DNA of 28,719 nt from Cladosporium sp. IMV 00045 (lineage: Eukaryota; Ascomycota; Dothideomycetes; Cladosporiales; Cladosporiaceae). The stretch spans positions 1 to 28,719 of the forward strand of contig MSJI02000895.1 of NCBI GenBank assembly GCA_001931905.2. The letters are read 5' to 3'. Positions 9,683 through 18,933 of the stretch are shown piece by piece. The notes beneath the pieces are model-generated. The model was not told the DNA's origin and did no database searches. It was given only the letters and a program-made list of their open reading frames with translations. Within the stretch, counting starts at the first letter, position 1. Each line of letters starts with the position of its first letter. Position numbers and translations under genes: made by a program.

Positions 9683-10741
9683 TTGATGAGAAATATTATA
9701 ATACAGGAGATGCAACGAAACGAAAGAACCCAGAAAGGAAACAAAAGCTTTCTGAATCCCTGTACAAAAATAACAATGTGCTTCCCCAGAAACTCACGAA
9801 ATCGATATAGTAGTATAGCAAGATCGAGATGGATGTACCTACATACATACGTTATTTTTGGCCCTCCCCAAATCTGATACTGCGCACAGACCTCGCAGCA
9901 ATCCACACCATCCAATCCTCCCATCCTCCTTTCGCTGCAACCGAGGCAGGATTTGCCTATTCGGGAGGGCGACGATATGCATGGTCTCGCGATCGCGGCG
10001 GCGCAGGCGGATTTTGTCGCTCTCTTTCGTTTAAAGGGGAGAAGGGGAGCGTGTAGCCTTGTTTGCCGGTTTTTTTTTGTCCTCTTTCTCTGTGCTGGTC
10101 GTCGTTTGCTGGTTTCTTGGACTTGTTTGCTTCTTCCTACAGCATTGGACGACGCATCATTCGCATTCGCTAAAGGTGACGAAAGTGAAACAGTACGGTA
10201 TTGACTTGGCTTTTATCATTCTCTCTCGGCCTCCTACTTCTCCCCATTTGTTCTTCGCACAATTCAATCTAGGCTAGGTAAAATACAATTCCCTCTTTTT
10301 CAGGAGACCCCCTTCCACCAGAACGTCAACCCATAATCTCCCTATTACATACAGACAGCCTCGTACCATACCACGACTCTCAATCAACTGCAGAAACGCG
10401 CGAGTCCAGTCGCCACTTCAAACCCCGCCATTCTCTCAAATATAATCAACAAAAAGAAAAGAAATAAAAGGGGGGTATCTTAAACTTCCGAAGCAGAAGA
10501 AACAAGAAAGAAACACGAAAATGCAGCGCTCGCCTCCAGCTATTAGGTTTTTCAAGACAAACGAAAGGACCGCCGGAGTCTTTGCGCTGTGATGAACGGC
10601 AAAAGCCGATGCAGCAGCAACAGAAACGCGATGTCGACCGCGCCGAAGATGGACGTCTAGCCCCTCTCGCCTCGAGCATCACTTCTCTTCTCTTCCATCG
10701 CGCCGCTCTCCGCCTGGCTCTCTCTACGGAACTCCCCTTCT
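9683..10741. other. Interval between the mrm2 start and the end of the Pro/Gln-rich gene
   Basis: 1.06 kb holding the mrm2 promoter on its left side and the 3' UTR of the next minus-strand gene on its right. An AT-rich TATA-like stretch, TATTATAATATT on the minus strand, lies at 9693-9704, only about 11 nt upstream of the mrm2 ATG. Pyrimidine-rich and poly-T stretches occur at 10070-10140. I see no coding frame that looks real. Confidence 0.5.
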
Positions 10742-11872
10742 CTACCAATGACGGTTCCGCTGGTGTCCGTTGCCAGCACCAGCACCCGGGCCTCCTTTAC
10801 GCCCTGAGCCTGAGCTGGACGAGAACGAAGGGCTCTGATGCGCAGGCCCTGACGTGCTCGGGGGAGGTTGCGGGTGGTGTCCGCCCTGAGCCTTGCGTTT
10901 CCGCGGAGAGTCGCGGTACTCGCTGCTTTCCGAGAGGGCTGGGTGGGCGGAGCTGGGTTCCGCGTTGCTGCTGCCGGCTTTGCTGGCGGGGGTTTGCGGC
11001 GCGGCGGGTTTGGATTCGGTGGGAGGGACGTAGTGGTGGAAGTAGATTGAGGGTGACGAGGCCGGCTGCTCGGACGCGGTTTGGGTCTGTTGGAGGGGGT
11101 GGGCACTGGATGGGTTGTGGGGTGGCGGTTGTTGGACGTACATCTCGTTCGTGGTAAGGCGTGGGAGTTGGGTGTGGGTTGCTGAGCGTGGTGCAGACGT
11201 CAGTGCTGGTCGACCGGGGGGTTGGTAGGCTGAGAATATCGGTGCGTTTGGTTGTGGTGGCTCGACTTGTTGGATGGGTTGATGTTGTTGAGGATGTTGA
11301 GGTGGTGTTGGCGGGACAGGATGGAAGGTCCCTGCGGCTTGGCCGACAAGACGCGAGTCTCTTCGCACATCAGGTGGTGAGTGGATGTGATGCTGTTGCG
11401 GCTGTGGTTGCTGGTGTTGTTGCTGTTGCTGTTGCTGCAGTTGCTGCTGCTGTGCTGCCTGCAGCTGAGAGTTGTACTGATGAAGTGAATCCATGCTGAT
11501 CGATCCAAGGCCCGCACCGCCCAATCCGGCGTATATTATAGGAACCAAATGTGGTGGTACACCGCCTTGAAGAGACTCACGCAGCATCGACTGTTCGATA
11601 CGTCGCTGCTCCAGGCGAAGAGTTTCCTGTTTGGTCTTCTCTTCCTCCTGCTTTCGCTTGTCTTCCTCGGCCTTTGCGGTGAGCCAATGACGCATCGACT
11701 CCTCCTGGCCGTGCCATTGTTGCGGTGGCTGTGGGATAGTACCCAATGGCTGACTCAATGCTGGCGGTGGAGGGGGCGGCGGCGGCGGAGGAGGAGGTGC
11801 GGGTTGATGCCTGCTTGGGTCCGGCAGGGTCATGGCTGAAGGCGGTGGCAAGCCGCGGTGCTGAGTAGTCAT
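10742..11872 (-). CDS. Pro/Gln-rich conserved fungal protein with a charged coil (single exon)
   Basis: 376 residues from ATG 11872 (context AACAAGATGA). In order, the protein has an N-terminal motif RGLPPPSAMTLPDP, a run of 12 prolines (26-37), and the sequence QWHGQEESMRHWL. A strongly charged segment (about 65-98) follows that could form a coiled coil. Then come the conserved-looking LQGGVPPHLVPIIYAG (101-116), a Gln-rich tract (139-165) and a long Pro/Ser/Gln-rich disordered region. A basic PRKRKAQG could be a nuclear signal. The middle block resembles uncharacterised proteins conserved across filamentous ascomycetes, recalled from general familiarity and not checked. The composition suggests a transcriptional co-regulator, but that is inference. 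The frame is open upstream to 12187, but that part reads like translated leader. A 5' UTR intron is possible (donor GTATGT near 12192, acceptor CCGCAG near 12010). Confidence 0.78.
   Translation of the reverse strand: MTTQHRGLPPPSAMTLPDPSRHQPAPPPPPPPPPPPPALSQPLGTIPQPPQQWHGQEESMRHWLTAKAEEDKRKQEEEKTKQETLRLEQRRIEQSMLRESLQGGVPPHLVPIIYAGLGGAGLGSISMDSLHQYNSQLQAAQQQQLQQQQQQQHQQPQPQQHHIHSPPDVRRDSRLVGQAAGTFHPVPPTPPQHPQQHQPIQQVEPPQPNAPIFSAYQPPGRPALTSAPRSATHTQLPRLTTNEMYVQQPPPHNPSSAHPLQQTQTASEQPASSPSIYFHHYVPPTESKPAAPQTPASKAGSSNAEPSSAHPALSESSEYRDSPRKRKAQGGHHPQPPPSTSGPAHQSPSFSSSSGSGRKGGPGAGAGNGHQRNRHW
11408..11455. repeat. CAG/CAA trinucleotide tract inside the Pro/Gln-rich gene
   Basis: On the minus strand this is a mixed run of CAG and CAA codons encoding the glutamine tract. 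It is imperfect, which limits slippage, but it is a likely length-polymorphic site. Confidence 0.7.
11762..11799. repeat. CCN tract encoding 12 prolines
   Basis: On the minus strand this is an uninterrupted run of CCT, CCG, CCC and CCA codons coding for Pro 26-37. The codons are mixed, so selection on the protein run is more likely than simple microsatellite growth. Confidence 0.7.
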
Positions 11873-14800
11873 CTTGTTGTCGGATGTACTGGCCGGCAGC
11901 GAAGTCACCCGTGGCGAGTCGACTCTGGGCTCCAGAGACGCACAAGATGTGGAATGGGTGAAGCGCAGAAAGTCATGGGTGGACCTGCTGCCAACGTCTA
12001 TCTTGGTAGGCTGCGGAATGGTGAGTAACAAGGACATAGAGAGCGTTGCGGGTCCGCATGTGACGGTCAGTTGGATAGATGCGGTGGCGATGGGCCAGCA
12101 AGTAGTGCTAGGTAGCGCATGCGATGCCCGGAGGTATTTGTGCAGCGGTGGGTAGCCGACGCATTGGACGGGCAGGGCGGCGGGCACATACTTAAAATGA
12201 GGCGCAACAAACCCAGTTCAGAATGGGCGTGACGATCGTCTTGCAGCAGTGCCGTGCTGGGCAGACGCGTCGATGGCGTCGTGGAACGCCGTTAACTCAC
12301 GACCAAACGTTGCGGGACCACGAGAGCCTGGCTCCACACGCCGATCAACCGTTGTGTGTGGATGTGCCAGGGTCCTTCGTGCCTTAGGGCTGGACGGATC
12401 ACTTGTGCAAAATTCGCCCGAGGCGTAGCAGAACGTAGGGCGGCCAAATCACAGCGCTATGCCATGGATGCGAAATGAGGACCCATGGCCTAGACCTGGC
12501 AGCCTGAACTTCACGGTTCTCCGTCTGTGGAGGTGCTGGCCACCGTTCGTTCCAGGCTGGAGCTGGACCCGGTGAGTAGTCATCTCCCGCTGGCGGCTGG
12601 CGTTCTTCTGGTGCAGAAGGACGGATAACCGTAGCCCGCCCGGTGGGAAGAAGAGCGCCGTTTCAGACGCAATCCTGCAGGCCAGGCTAGAGCCGTGAGA
12701 CGCTGCCTCCGGTTACCCAAGGGCACCGAAGATTTGGCTTGGAACGCACACCTGTAGCCTCGAGTCTTCCTCGTCAACACTCCTGTACATCGTAGCAATG
12801 CATTATGGCATTATTCTCGGGTGCAATGTTGGAGCATTGTTGGCTCGGAGATGACTTCCGGACTAAACCCAGGCGATCGTCAGTCTCGAAAGGCCAGAAG
12901 TGCAAAGCAACAACGTCGGATATCTCCCCCGGCAGGAGGTCGACGAGTAAGCTGTCTCTTCTTGGAGCATCGCGCATTATGTTGCAGTGCACCGCCGCTG
13001 TCGCTCAGCGTGAGGCGGGTCATTGTGCATGCAGTTACGTCGGCGGTTGGCGGCCACCCATCGATTAGGACACAAGGGTCTTCTCTGTTTGTAGTGCGGT
13101 ACCGTAGTACCTACCAACAGCAGTCCGCATACAGTAAGGCGTTCTGGATGATGTAACGGCAGGTGGCAGTCTGGCACATCTCAGATGCTCGGATGGGCGA
13201 GACTGCAAACGAGTGCACGGATAGGCGTTTGGAGGTCGCGTGAAACGTCCGGATCGAGCCTGTGGTCGGTGCAAGAAGAGCTGGGTCTTGCCGCGAAGAA
13301 CAATCTAACAGAGTTCCTTAGGTATGGGTCACTGTGGGTTGGAGTGGGTTTGACGGCAGATAGACATAAGCGACCAGGGATGCGGTAGGCAAGGTACCTT
13401 ACTGTATCAACAGAGCCAGGCCCGGTAAGTGGCAGAACGGGCGCTGGCTGGACGCACAGGCTTCACAGGGCTGCGATCGTCGGCCAGCCTCTCGTCCGTT
13501 ACAGAGCAACAGAAAGAGGCAGCCCTTTGGCACCGGTGGCGACGGCAGGGCATGAGGATTGTTGAGGCGGTGATAGACAGCGACACATCCACATCCATCA
13601 TCATTCAAGCCTTGCCTCGCCTCGTGCTGCAGGCATGTCGCAACGTGCGCCAACGTGCCCTCCACGCGGTTTGCCTGTCCATCTTCACCATGAGCGGCTG
13701 TGATCGACGGTTGGCGCAGACAGGTGAGGTCGGAGGAGCCGTTTTGACGAACGCCACTCCAACAGAAATCTCACTCTTTGCCCGAAGAGCCATACGGATT
13801 CGCCTACAGACTTCCCTCAACGTGCTTGACAGCAGCACATTGGAACACATCCATGTAACCTCGAGAATTGCATTTGATTAGGATCTCCACATGTCTCCCC
13901 ACGAAGAATCCTCAAGGCGCAGCTCGAAGAGCTACGTTCTGCTCTGGCAGCAGCCAAAAAAACGCCATCGCATCATCTCTCGAGCCTATGCATCCCTATA
14001 CCTGCACAGTCAAAACTCTAACCTCCAAGTGTAGGCAGCGACATGCGCCGGCCCGTCCTTTGCCTACGCACCAATAGGCGATTCGCCGGCTCGAGTACTG
14101 TCATAGAAGGCTCTGATCCCGCTGGAAGAAGCCCTACATGTCGAGATGGTCTGTAATAATCGTTAGATGAGGAAAATAATCGGCCTTGGACGCTCTACGG
14201 ATTCACAAGCCACCGCCGGTCTGGACCTTTCATCAGTGCTCGCAAGGTGCATTCTGAAACCACTCCCCACGAAGCCAAAGCCTCCCTGTCGACCACTCAG
14301 AGTCTCACCGCGTAGACTTCACAATGACAGCCACGAAGAGAGTGCAACCCGGTCACTCCAACCCAAACAAGGCCTTAGGAAGCCTCTTTTGCAGTGCTCT
14401 CGCGTACTTTGACTCCATAAACCTACACTGTTCTTCGGAGATTATACTCGTTCTGGCGCCTGCATCGCACGCTCAAGGACACCAACTCTAACGCTATAGA
14501 CTCCATCGAATCACAACCGTATGCGTGTCGGCTCGTAACGATCCCATCGAGCCAAGCCTCGTGCCCTATGTGCCGACCGGTAATACCACCTTCGCACGTG
14601 AGGACGTACGGCGGAGATCGACAGCACCTCGAAAGCAAAAAGCTTTTCCCTATTTCGCCATTCGGCCACGCCGGCCAAAGAGGCTATGTTAGGTGGTGAT
14701 CGTACGGCGATCTTGTTGAAAAAAAGGAAACATCAGAACTGCTGATCGACCTAAAAGGAATTTGTCTCGAGCCGTAATTCAACAAAAGGACCGACCTGCA

Positions 14801-15926
14801 CCAAACAGCTAATATTGCCGCTGAGGTCGTGAGAACACCTTCAACGACTCAAAACCAGGCCATGGTACTGGCCGTCCTCATCGTGGAGACTTCACAAGTT
14901 GGAAAGACTACATGTCCATACGGCCCATTTGTCGGTCAAGCATGAGCAGGGGAAAAGAGAAACTCCATTGCCAAGGGCAGCATGCAGGCATTTGACTCTG
15001 TTTCTCACTTACACGTGATCACGAAACACACCGCCTTCTTCTGAATGCACCGGGTGGCTCTATCGGTGAGCCGTATATGCGGTCGACAACTAGGCCAAGG
15101 CGGTGTAGCCCACGATGGCGAACGCAGAATGCAGCAATCCGACGTAAAGTCTGGTTCGCCTGGTGTTTTGACTTCCTTCGATCGTCTGGCAAGCCTGGCC
15201 TCGAAGAATTGAGCAAGGTATTCTGGAAGTCTCGGGACGTTCATTAGCTACAGAGAATGCGATGTGAGCAAACGGCTATCTTGCGAACATCGTGCCAGAG
15301 TCCTTTGGAGAGGCCTTGGTGATCTGAAGTCAACGCCCAGAAGTCTTTGATGATGGCGGCGGTTGCGATTGAGTCGAAGCAATCGACATGTCTGCTTCAA
15401 TTACTGGCTGGAAATGATATTCTGCCATTCTGGTGGGCGACTCGCTATCCTCAGTTGGCACCAGAGCGCGGCAAGCCAAGACTGATTTGCGAGCACTACT
15501 GCCCGTGAAGTCGACAACAACTCCTTAATCTGCCAGAAGAGCAAGGTTATATACATAAACCGGGATACAAGGCTGGGTGAGCGAACTCCCGCACGTGAGG
15601 GCCCAAAAGAGTAATGAAACCATTGATAGAAGAAAGTTGATGTAAAAGGAGTGTATGTATATGTTATGTACTCAAGGAAAGAATGTTGACTATGGACTAG
15701 ATATTACCAGATATCGTCTCTCGCGGTGAAGTACCATGGGGTGTTTGCACAACAGCACGCTGTTGTGCTCCAAACAAAGCCGAAGAAAAAGAAAAGGGTT
15801 AAATAATACAGAATAGAAAGAAGAAGAAAAAATAGGGTATCTCTTGTGGTTGCCGTGAAATTCGTCCAGTGGTTTGCTTTCTCCTCCTCTTTCTAACACG
15901 CGGGCTAGCCGTGTGAAGTGGTGAAA
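11873..15926. other. 4 kb interval without a supported gene, possibly holding decayed coding sequence
   Basis: This stretch lies between the start of the Pro/Gln-rich gene and the stop of the membrane-protein gene, both on the minus strand. The first few hundred bases are presumably the promoter and leader of the former. The last few hundred are the 3' region of the latter. Between them, all frames are broken by stops at short intervals. The longest, 13429-13881 (+), has no recognisable domain. Base composition is not AT-rich and CpG is frequent, so there is no obvious sign of heavy repeat-induced point mutation. Some frames give protein-like snippets (see findings), which may be traces of a dead gene or transposon. 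I found no terminal repeats by eye. Confidence 0.55.
15747..15768. repeat. Perfect hairpin beyond the membrane-protein stop
   Basis: GCACAACAGC and GCTGTTGTGC are exact reverse complements separated by two bases. This gives a 9-bp stem with a CACG loop on the plus strand, or the equivalent on RNA of the minus-strand gene. Outer GTTT and AAAC could pair after a three-base bulge. It lies about 160 nt after the stop at 15927, a plausible 3' UTR position. Confidence 0.6.
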
Positions 15927-17702
15927 TCAAGTGCCCTCATACACTTTCCAATTAGGAGAGGAGCCTGTCTCAGGCGTCTCCTCTCGTTGCTGCTGCTGCT
16001 TAGCTCCTTTCTTCTCCTTCTCCCTCTCCTCGTACTCGGCCGCTTTGGCCAGAATGCCGGATGCTGGGGGCATCTGGTCCGGGCTGATCATCAGGTCAAA
16101 TTGATCGCTCTCCCTCGGCATGGTGAAGGCGGTGTCCCTCCTTGTTCTCTCGGAGTATGAGCTGCCGATGCTGCTTCGCCTCGCTTGCGAAGGTCGGGCG
16201 TTCGACACGTTCGACGCGCGCATGTTGGGGTTGCTGTAGCTGAAGATACGAGGTGGTAGCGCCACGGAGGGCACGATTTGCGTTCTGAATGGGTTGGCGT
16301 TCTTGCCGAAGTGGCTGTAAGTTCGACTGATCTCTGGTTGGGTGGTGGTGGTGTTTCTGATGGGTTCTTGAGGTGGGGCGACTTCTTCCATGGTTGATAG
16401 CATGGTTTGCGACTGGTAGAACGGGTCCTCAGGCGGTTGCTGGACCACAAGTGGAGAGCTTACATCGGAGGGGAGAGAGCCCACAGATTGGTTGTCCGCA
16501 ACGCTATCAACCATGGCTTTGCTTGAGTACTTAGGGTCACCGACCATGGGCTTGGGATAGGAGATGGGGCCGCGTTTGACCGCATTGCGTGAGTTGCTTC
16601 TGGAACCATCCTGCAGGAATGCGGCTAGGGCAGAGCGCTGTTTGCGAACAAAACCGTTCTTGCGCTCTTCTGTTGGTGTGCTTGATCGCGATGAGTCAGG
16701 TCCTTGGTTGATAACGCGCAGCGGTGCTGGCTCGAGCGAGTCGCGGAGACCTTCTTTCTTTACAAAAGGCCGCGACCAATGCTCGGTGCTGACACGAATA
16801 AGGCTCCCATCTACGGGTGATGGGGTTCTTGGCTTGGAGATCTCTGGCGTAGAGCGAGCAGGCGAACGTCCTAGTGTGTTCCACAGACGAACAGTACTCG
16901 GTATCTTTGCAAGGCTCTTGGGGGCTTTCATCGCCTTCTCCTTCTTGAGGCCGTCCTCTTCATCTTCGTCGTCATCCGTGCGCCTGTGGCGACGACGGAG
17001 ACAGAAGCAAAGTAAAAGGCCAACAAGAACAAGAGCACCGATCGCACCCGCGAGACCACCGACGATGGCCTGCTTACGGGCGTTGGATATGTTCATCATG
17101 TCTGAAGATGATGATTCTGTAGCATGTGAGCCGATGTCACCAGCCGCCGTTGGGCTGGTGCTTGTAGGCGAGCTGCTGGTGGATGAGCTCGAGGTGGAGC
17201 TGGTGATTGGTGCAAATGAAATTGATCCACCGATGGGATCGTATGAGATGCCTCCAGTAGATGAAGATGAGACACCAGAGGTCGTAGAAGATCCGAGAGA
17301 GAATATGGGCCAATCGTCGGCGGAAGTCGCAGGGTCCGAAGTCGTTGAAGAGAATGTGTCTTGTGATGTTGAAGGAATGTCTGATGTGCTGGATGGTGCT
17401 GATGAAGATGTGTCGTCTGTAGCTACAGGATTGGAAGTCGAGGTCTCGGTGGAGGTAGGCGTCGAAGTAGAGTCTGAAACATTGTCGAAGGTCGAAGTAG
17501 GTGCGGGCTGAGTTTCCACAGGCGCCTCAGCAGCTGGCGAATCCTCGCCATTGTTCGCAGCGGCCGACTGGTCTCCAGATGACTCTGGATCATTTTCTTG
17601 AGACAGAATTACATGTAAAATGTAGCTTACTGGGCCTGGAGGCCCTATGTCCGGTCCCCATTGTGCGGCCACAGCAGCCTGCTCTGGCGTTAGTCCCTCC
17701 AT
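15927..17702 (-). CDS. Ser/Thr-rich single-pass membrane protein, sensor-like layout
   Basis: 591 residues from ATG 17702. Residues 1-40 are followed by a Ser/Thr/Pro-rich stretch (about 61-200) likely to be O-glycosylated. One clear membrane segment (about 212-235, rich in Gly, Ala, Leu and Val) ends in RRRHRR. An acidic patch then leads into a cytosolic tail of about 350 residues with many Ser-Pro and Arg-Ser sites, probably phosphorylated. Topology by the positive-inside rule puts the Ser/Thr-rich part outside. This is the layout of fungal wall-stress sensors (Mid2/Wsc type), but no WSC or other named domain is present. A clear N-terminal signal peptide is lacking. A possible 48-nt in-frame intron (17630-17583, donor GTAAGC, weak acceptor) could remove a mildly hydrophobic stretch (about residues 25-40). 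Function is unknown. Confidence 0.75.
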   Translation of the reverse strand: MEGLTPEQAAVAAQWGPDIGPPGPVSYILHVILSQENDPESSGDQSAAANNGEDSPAAEAPVETQPAPTSTFDNVSDSTSTPTSTETSTSNPVATDDTSSSAPSSTSDIPSTSQDTFSSTTSDPATSADDWPIFSLGSSTTSGVSSSSTGGISYDPIGGSISFAPITSSTSSSSTSSSPTSTSPTAAGDIGSHATESSSSDMMNISNARKQAIVGGLAGAIGALVLVGLLLCFCLRRRHRRTDDDEDEEDGLKKEKAMKAPKSLAKIPSTVRLWNTLGRSPARSTPEISKPRTPSPVDGSLIRVSTEHWSRPFVKKEGLRDSLEPAPLRVINQGPDSSRSSTPTEERKNGFVRKQRSALAAFLQDGSRSNSRNAVKRGPISYPKPMVGDPKYSSKAMVDSVADNQSVGSLPSDVSSPLVVQQPPEDPFYQSQTMLSTMEEVAPPQEPIRNTTTTQPEISRTYSHFGKNANPFRTQIVPSVALPPRIFSYSNPNMRASNVSNARPSQARRSSIGSSYSERTRRDTAFTMPRESDQFDLMISPDQMPPASGILAKAAEYEEREKEKKGAKQQQQREETPETGSSPNWKVYEGT

Positions 17703-17766
17703 TTCCGAATGTCGTTTTTCATCAAAAATGTCCCAGACATGGTTGAAATTGCGAGCGAGAGCTGCG

Positions 17767-17774
17767 ATATATAC
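17767..17774 (-). promoter_or_regulatory. TATA-like element upstream of the membrane-protein gene
   Basis: TATATAT on the minus strand lies about 65 nt before the ATG at 17702. The spacing suits a TATA box with a short leader, but no transcription start can be seen. Confidence 0.35.
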
Positions 17775-18702
17775 TGATTGCGGACCTTCACACCCGCATC
17801 AGTGATCTTGCGAATAGGAGTTCAGGAGGCATGCGTTAGGGAGCGTAAACGCGATGCTGATCGAGCCAGAAAGGCAAAAACCAATGTCGGCATTGATTGA
17901 CAACAGTTGAGCGGTACACAACCAGTGCAAACGCAAACGGTAAAATGAAGACGATGAGAACGGTAAGATGATGATAATAAAAGGCGTGAGGGTATAAGAG
18001 AAAGCGTGGGCCCCAAGGTACTTCACCGCGATTCCCGTGCAGACGGCTCCACCATACCCCTTCGTCTGATGCAGCATTGGAGATGGCTTGAAGGATTGGT
18101 GCTGATGCCATGGCAAGCACTTGCAGCTCCTTCTTGCAGTACTGCGAGCGTCTCGCAGCGTTTCATGTTTGCATCCATATCTGGCGCCTTGTGGTCGACG
18201 ACGAACGAGATATCGTTACTGCTTGACGCCTTGGATTCCATCCACATGCGCGTTGCAAGGTAGCCTTGATCGCGTAATTCTGCGAGACATGTCTTGACAG
18301 ATCTGCATGACGGATGGAAGAAGAGATGAGGACAGCAATAATAGACGTTAATATAAGGTCGACTTTTGATGAGGGGTCTCAGAAGTGCGGGCTGGAGCCG
18401 CTTACCGCCGATCAGGAACACCGCGGGCGCGTGGTGTAGCAAAGTAACTGATGCAGGATCGAATTCAGTCCAACACGGGAGCAAAGCTGTAGGGCATGGT
18501 TGAGTTGTTGCATAGAGTCGGCATTTATCTAAGAGTGTTGTGAATCCCAGTGTGGCAGATATTCGACAGACATCCAGCGGTACCTCAGGCTCTGAGCTCC
18601 AAAGCGCTCTAAGAATCGCGTCAGTTGCGATATGTCTCAGCAGGCGAGCCAACTGATTCGAGGCGATTTGCACTCCTCATGGCCAACACCGGTGTCAGAC
18701 TC

Positions 18703-18826
18703 CTATCCCGCAGTGTCGCGTTTGTGCAACGCGCGAGCTGACACTGAAACTGGCGCTTCAGTACAGTCAATGTCGATGACATTTGGTGCCAGCGTGAATA
18801 GCAATATCAAGGCCAGCAATTGTAAC
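18703..18826 (-). CDS. Possible first exon or relic of a small secreted protein
   Basis: ATG 18826 (context ACCAACATG) opens a 41-codon frame 108 nt beyond the med4 stop. It begins MLQLLALILLFTLAPN, a good hydrophobic signal core, and continues to ALHKRDTAG, where Lys-Arg would fit a Kex2-type cleavage site, before TAG. Such a pre-pro layout is common in fungal secreted proteins, yet the frame stops too early. Either an intron (weak donors GTTTCA or GTGTCA) joins it to the open frame 18673-18023, or it is a decayed gene, or it is chance. No family was recognised. Confidence 0.25.
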
Positions 18827-18933
18827 ATGTTGGTAGGCGAGGTCTTGAAAGGGTTTTTGTCTCCACATCCTCGTACCATGTCCACATCATTCGTTCCACG
18901 TCGCATTGCCGATTATGGTCCTCTAGAGTAGCC

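Larger units (their letters stand above)
17703..18933. other. 1.2 kb interval with an unresolved possible gene
   Basis: This interval lies between the med4 stop and the start of the membrane-protein gene. On the minus strand it contains a short ORF with a signal-peptide-like start (18826-18703). An open frame of about 216 codons (18673-18023) follows that begins with GTG rather than ATG. Further hydrophobic frames run to about 17860. A splice-like pair (GTAAGC near 18407, TTAAC branch, ATGCAG acceptor near 18305) suggests an intron, but joining it does not preserve the long frame. I could not assemble one convincing protein. Confidence 0.4.

Noticed and set aside
9683..9715. N-terminal extension of mrm2
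   Set aside because: It would begin at TTG, not ATG, and encodes an AT-rich TATA-like stretch.
11873..12187. 105-codon N-terminal extension of the Pro/Gln-rich protein
   Set aside because: The sequence reads as leader, and the start at 11872 has good context and begins the part that looks conserved.
16564..17511. 315-codon plus ORF opposite the membrane-protein gene
   Set aside because: It mirrors the Ser/Thr codon repeats of the opposite strand and has no domain of its own.
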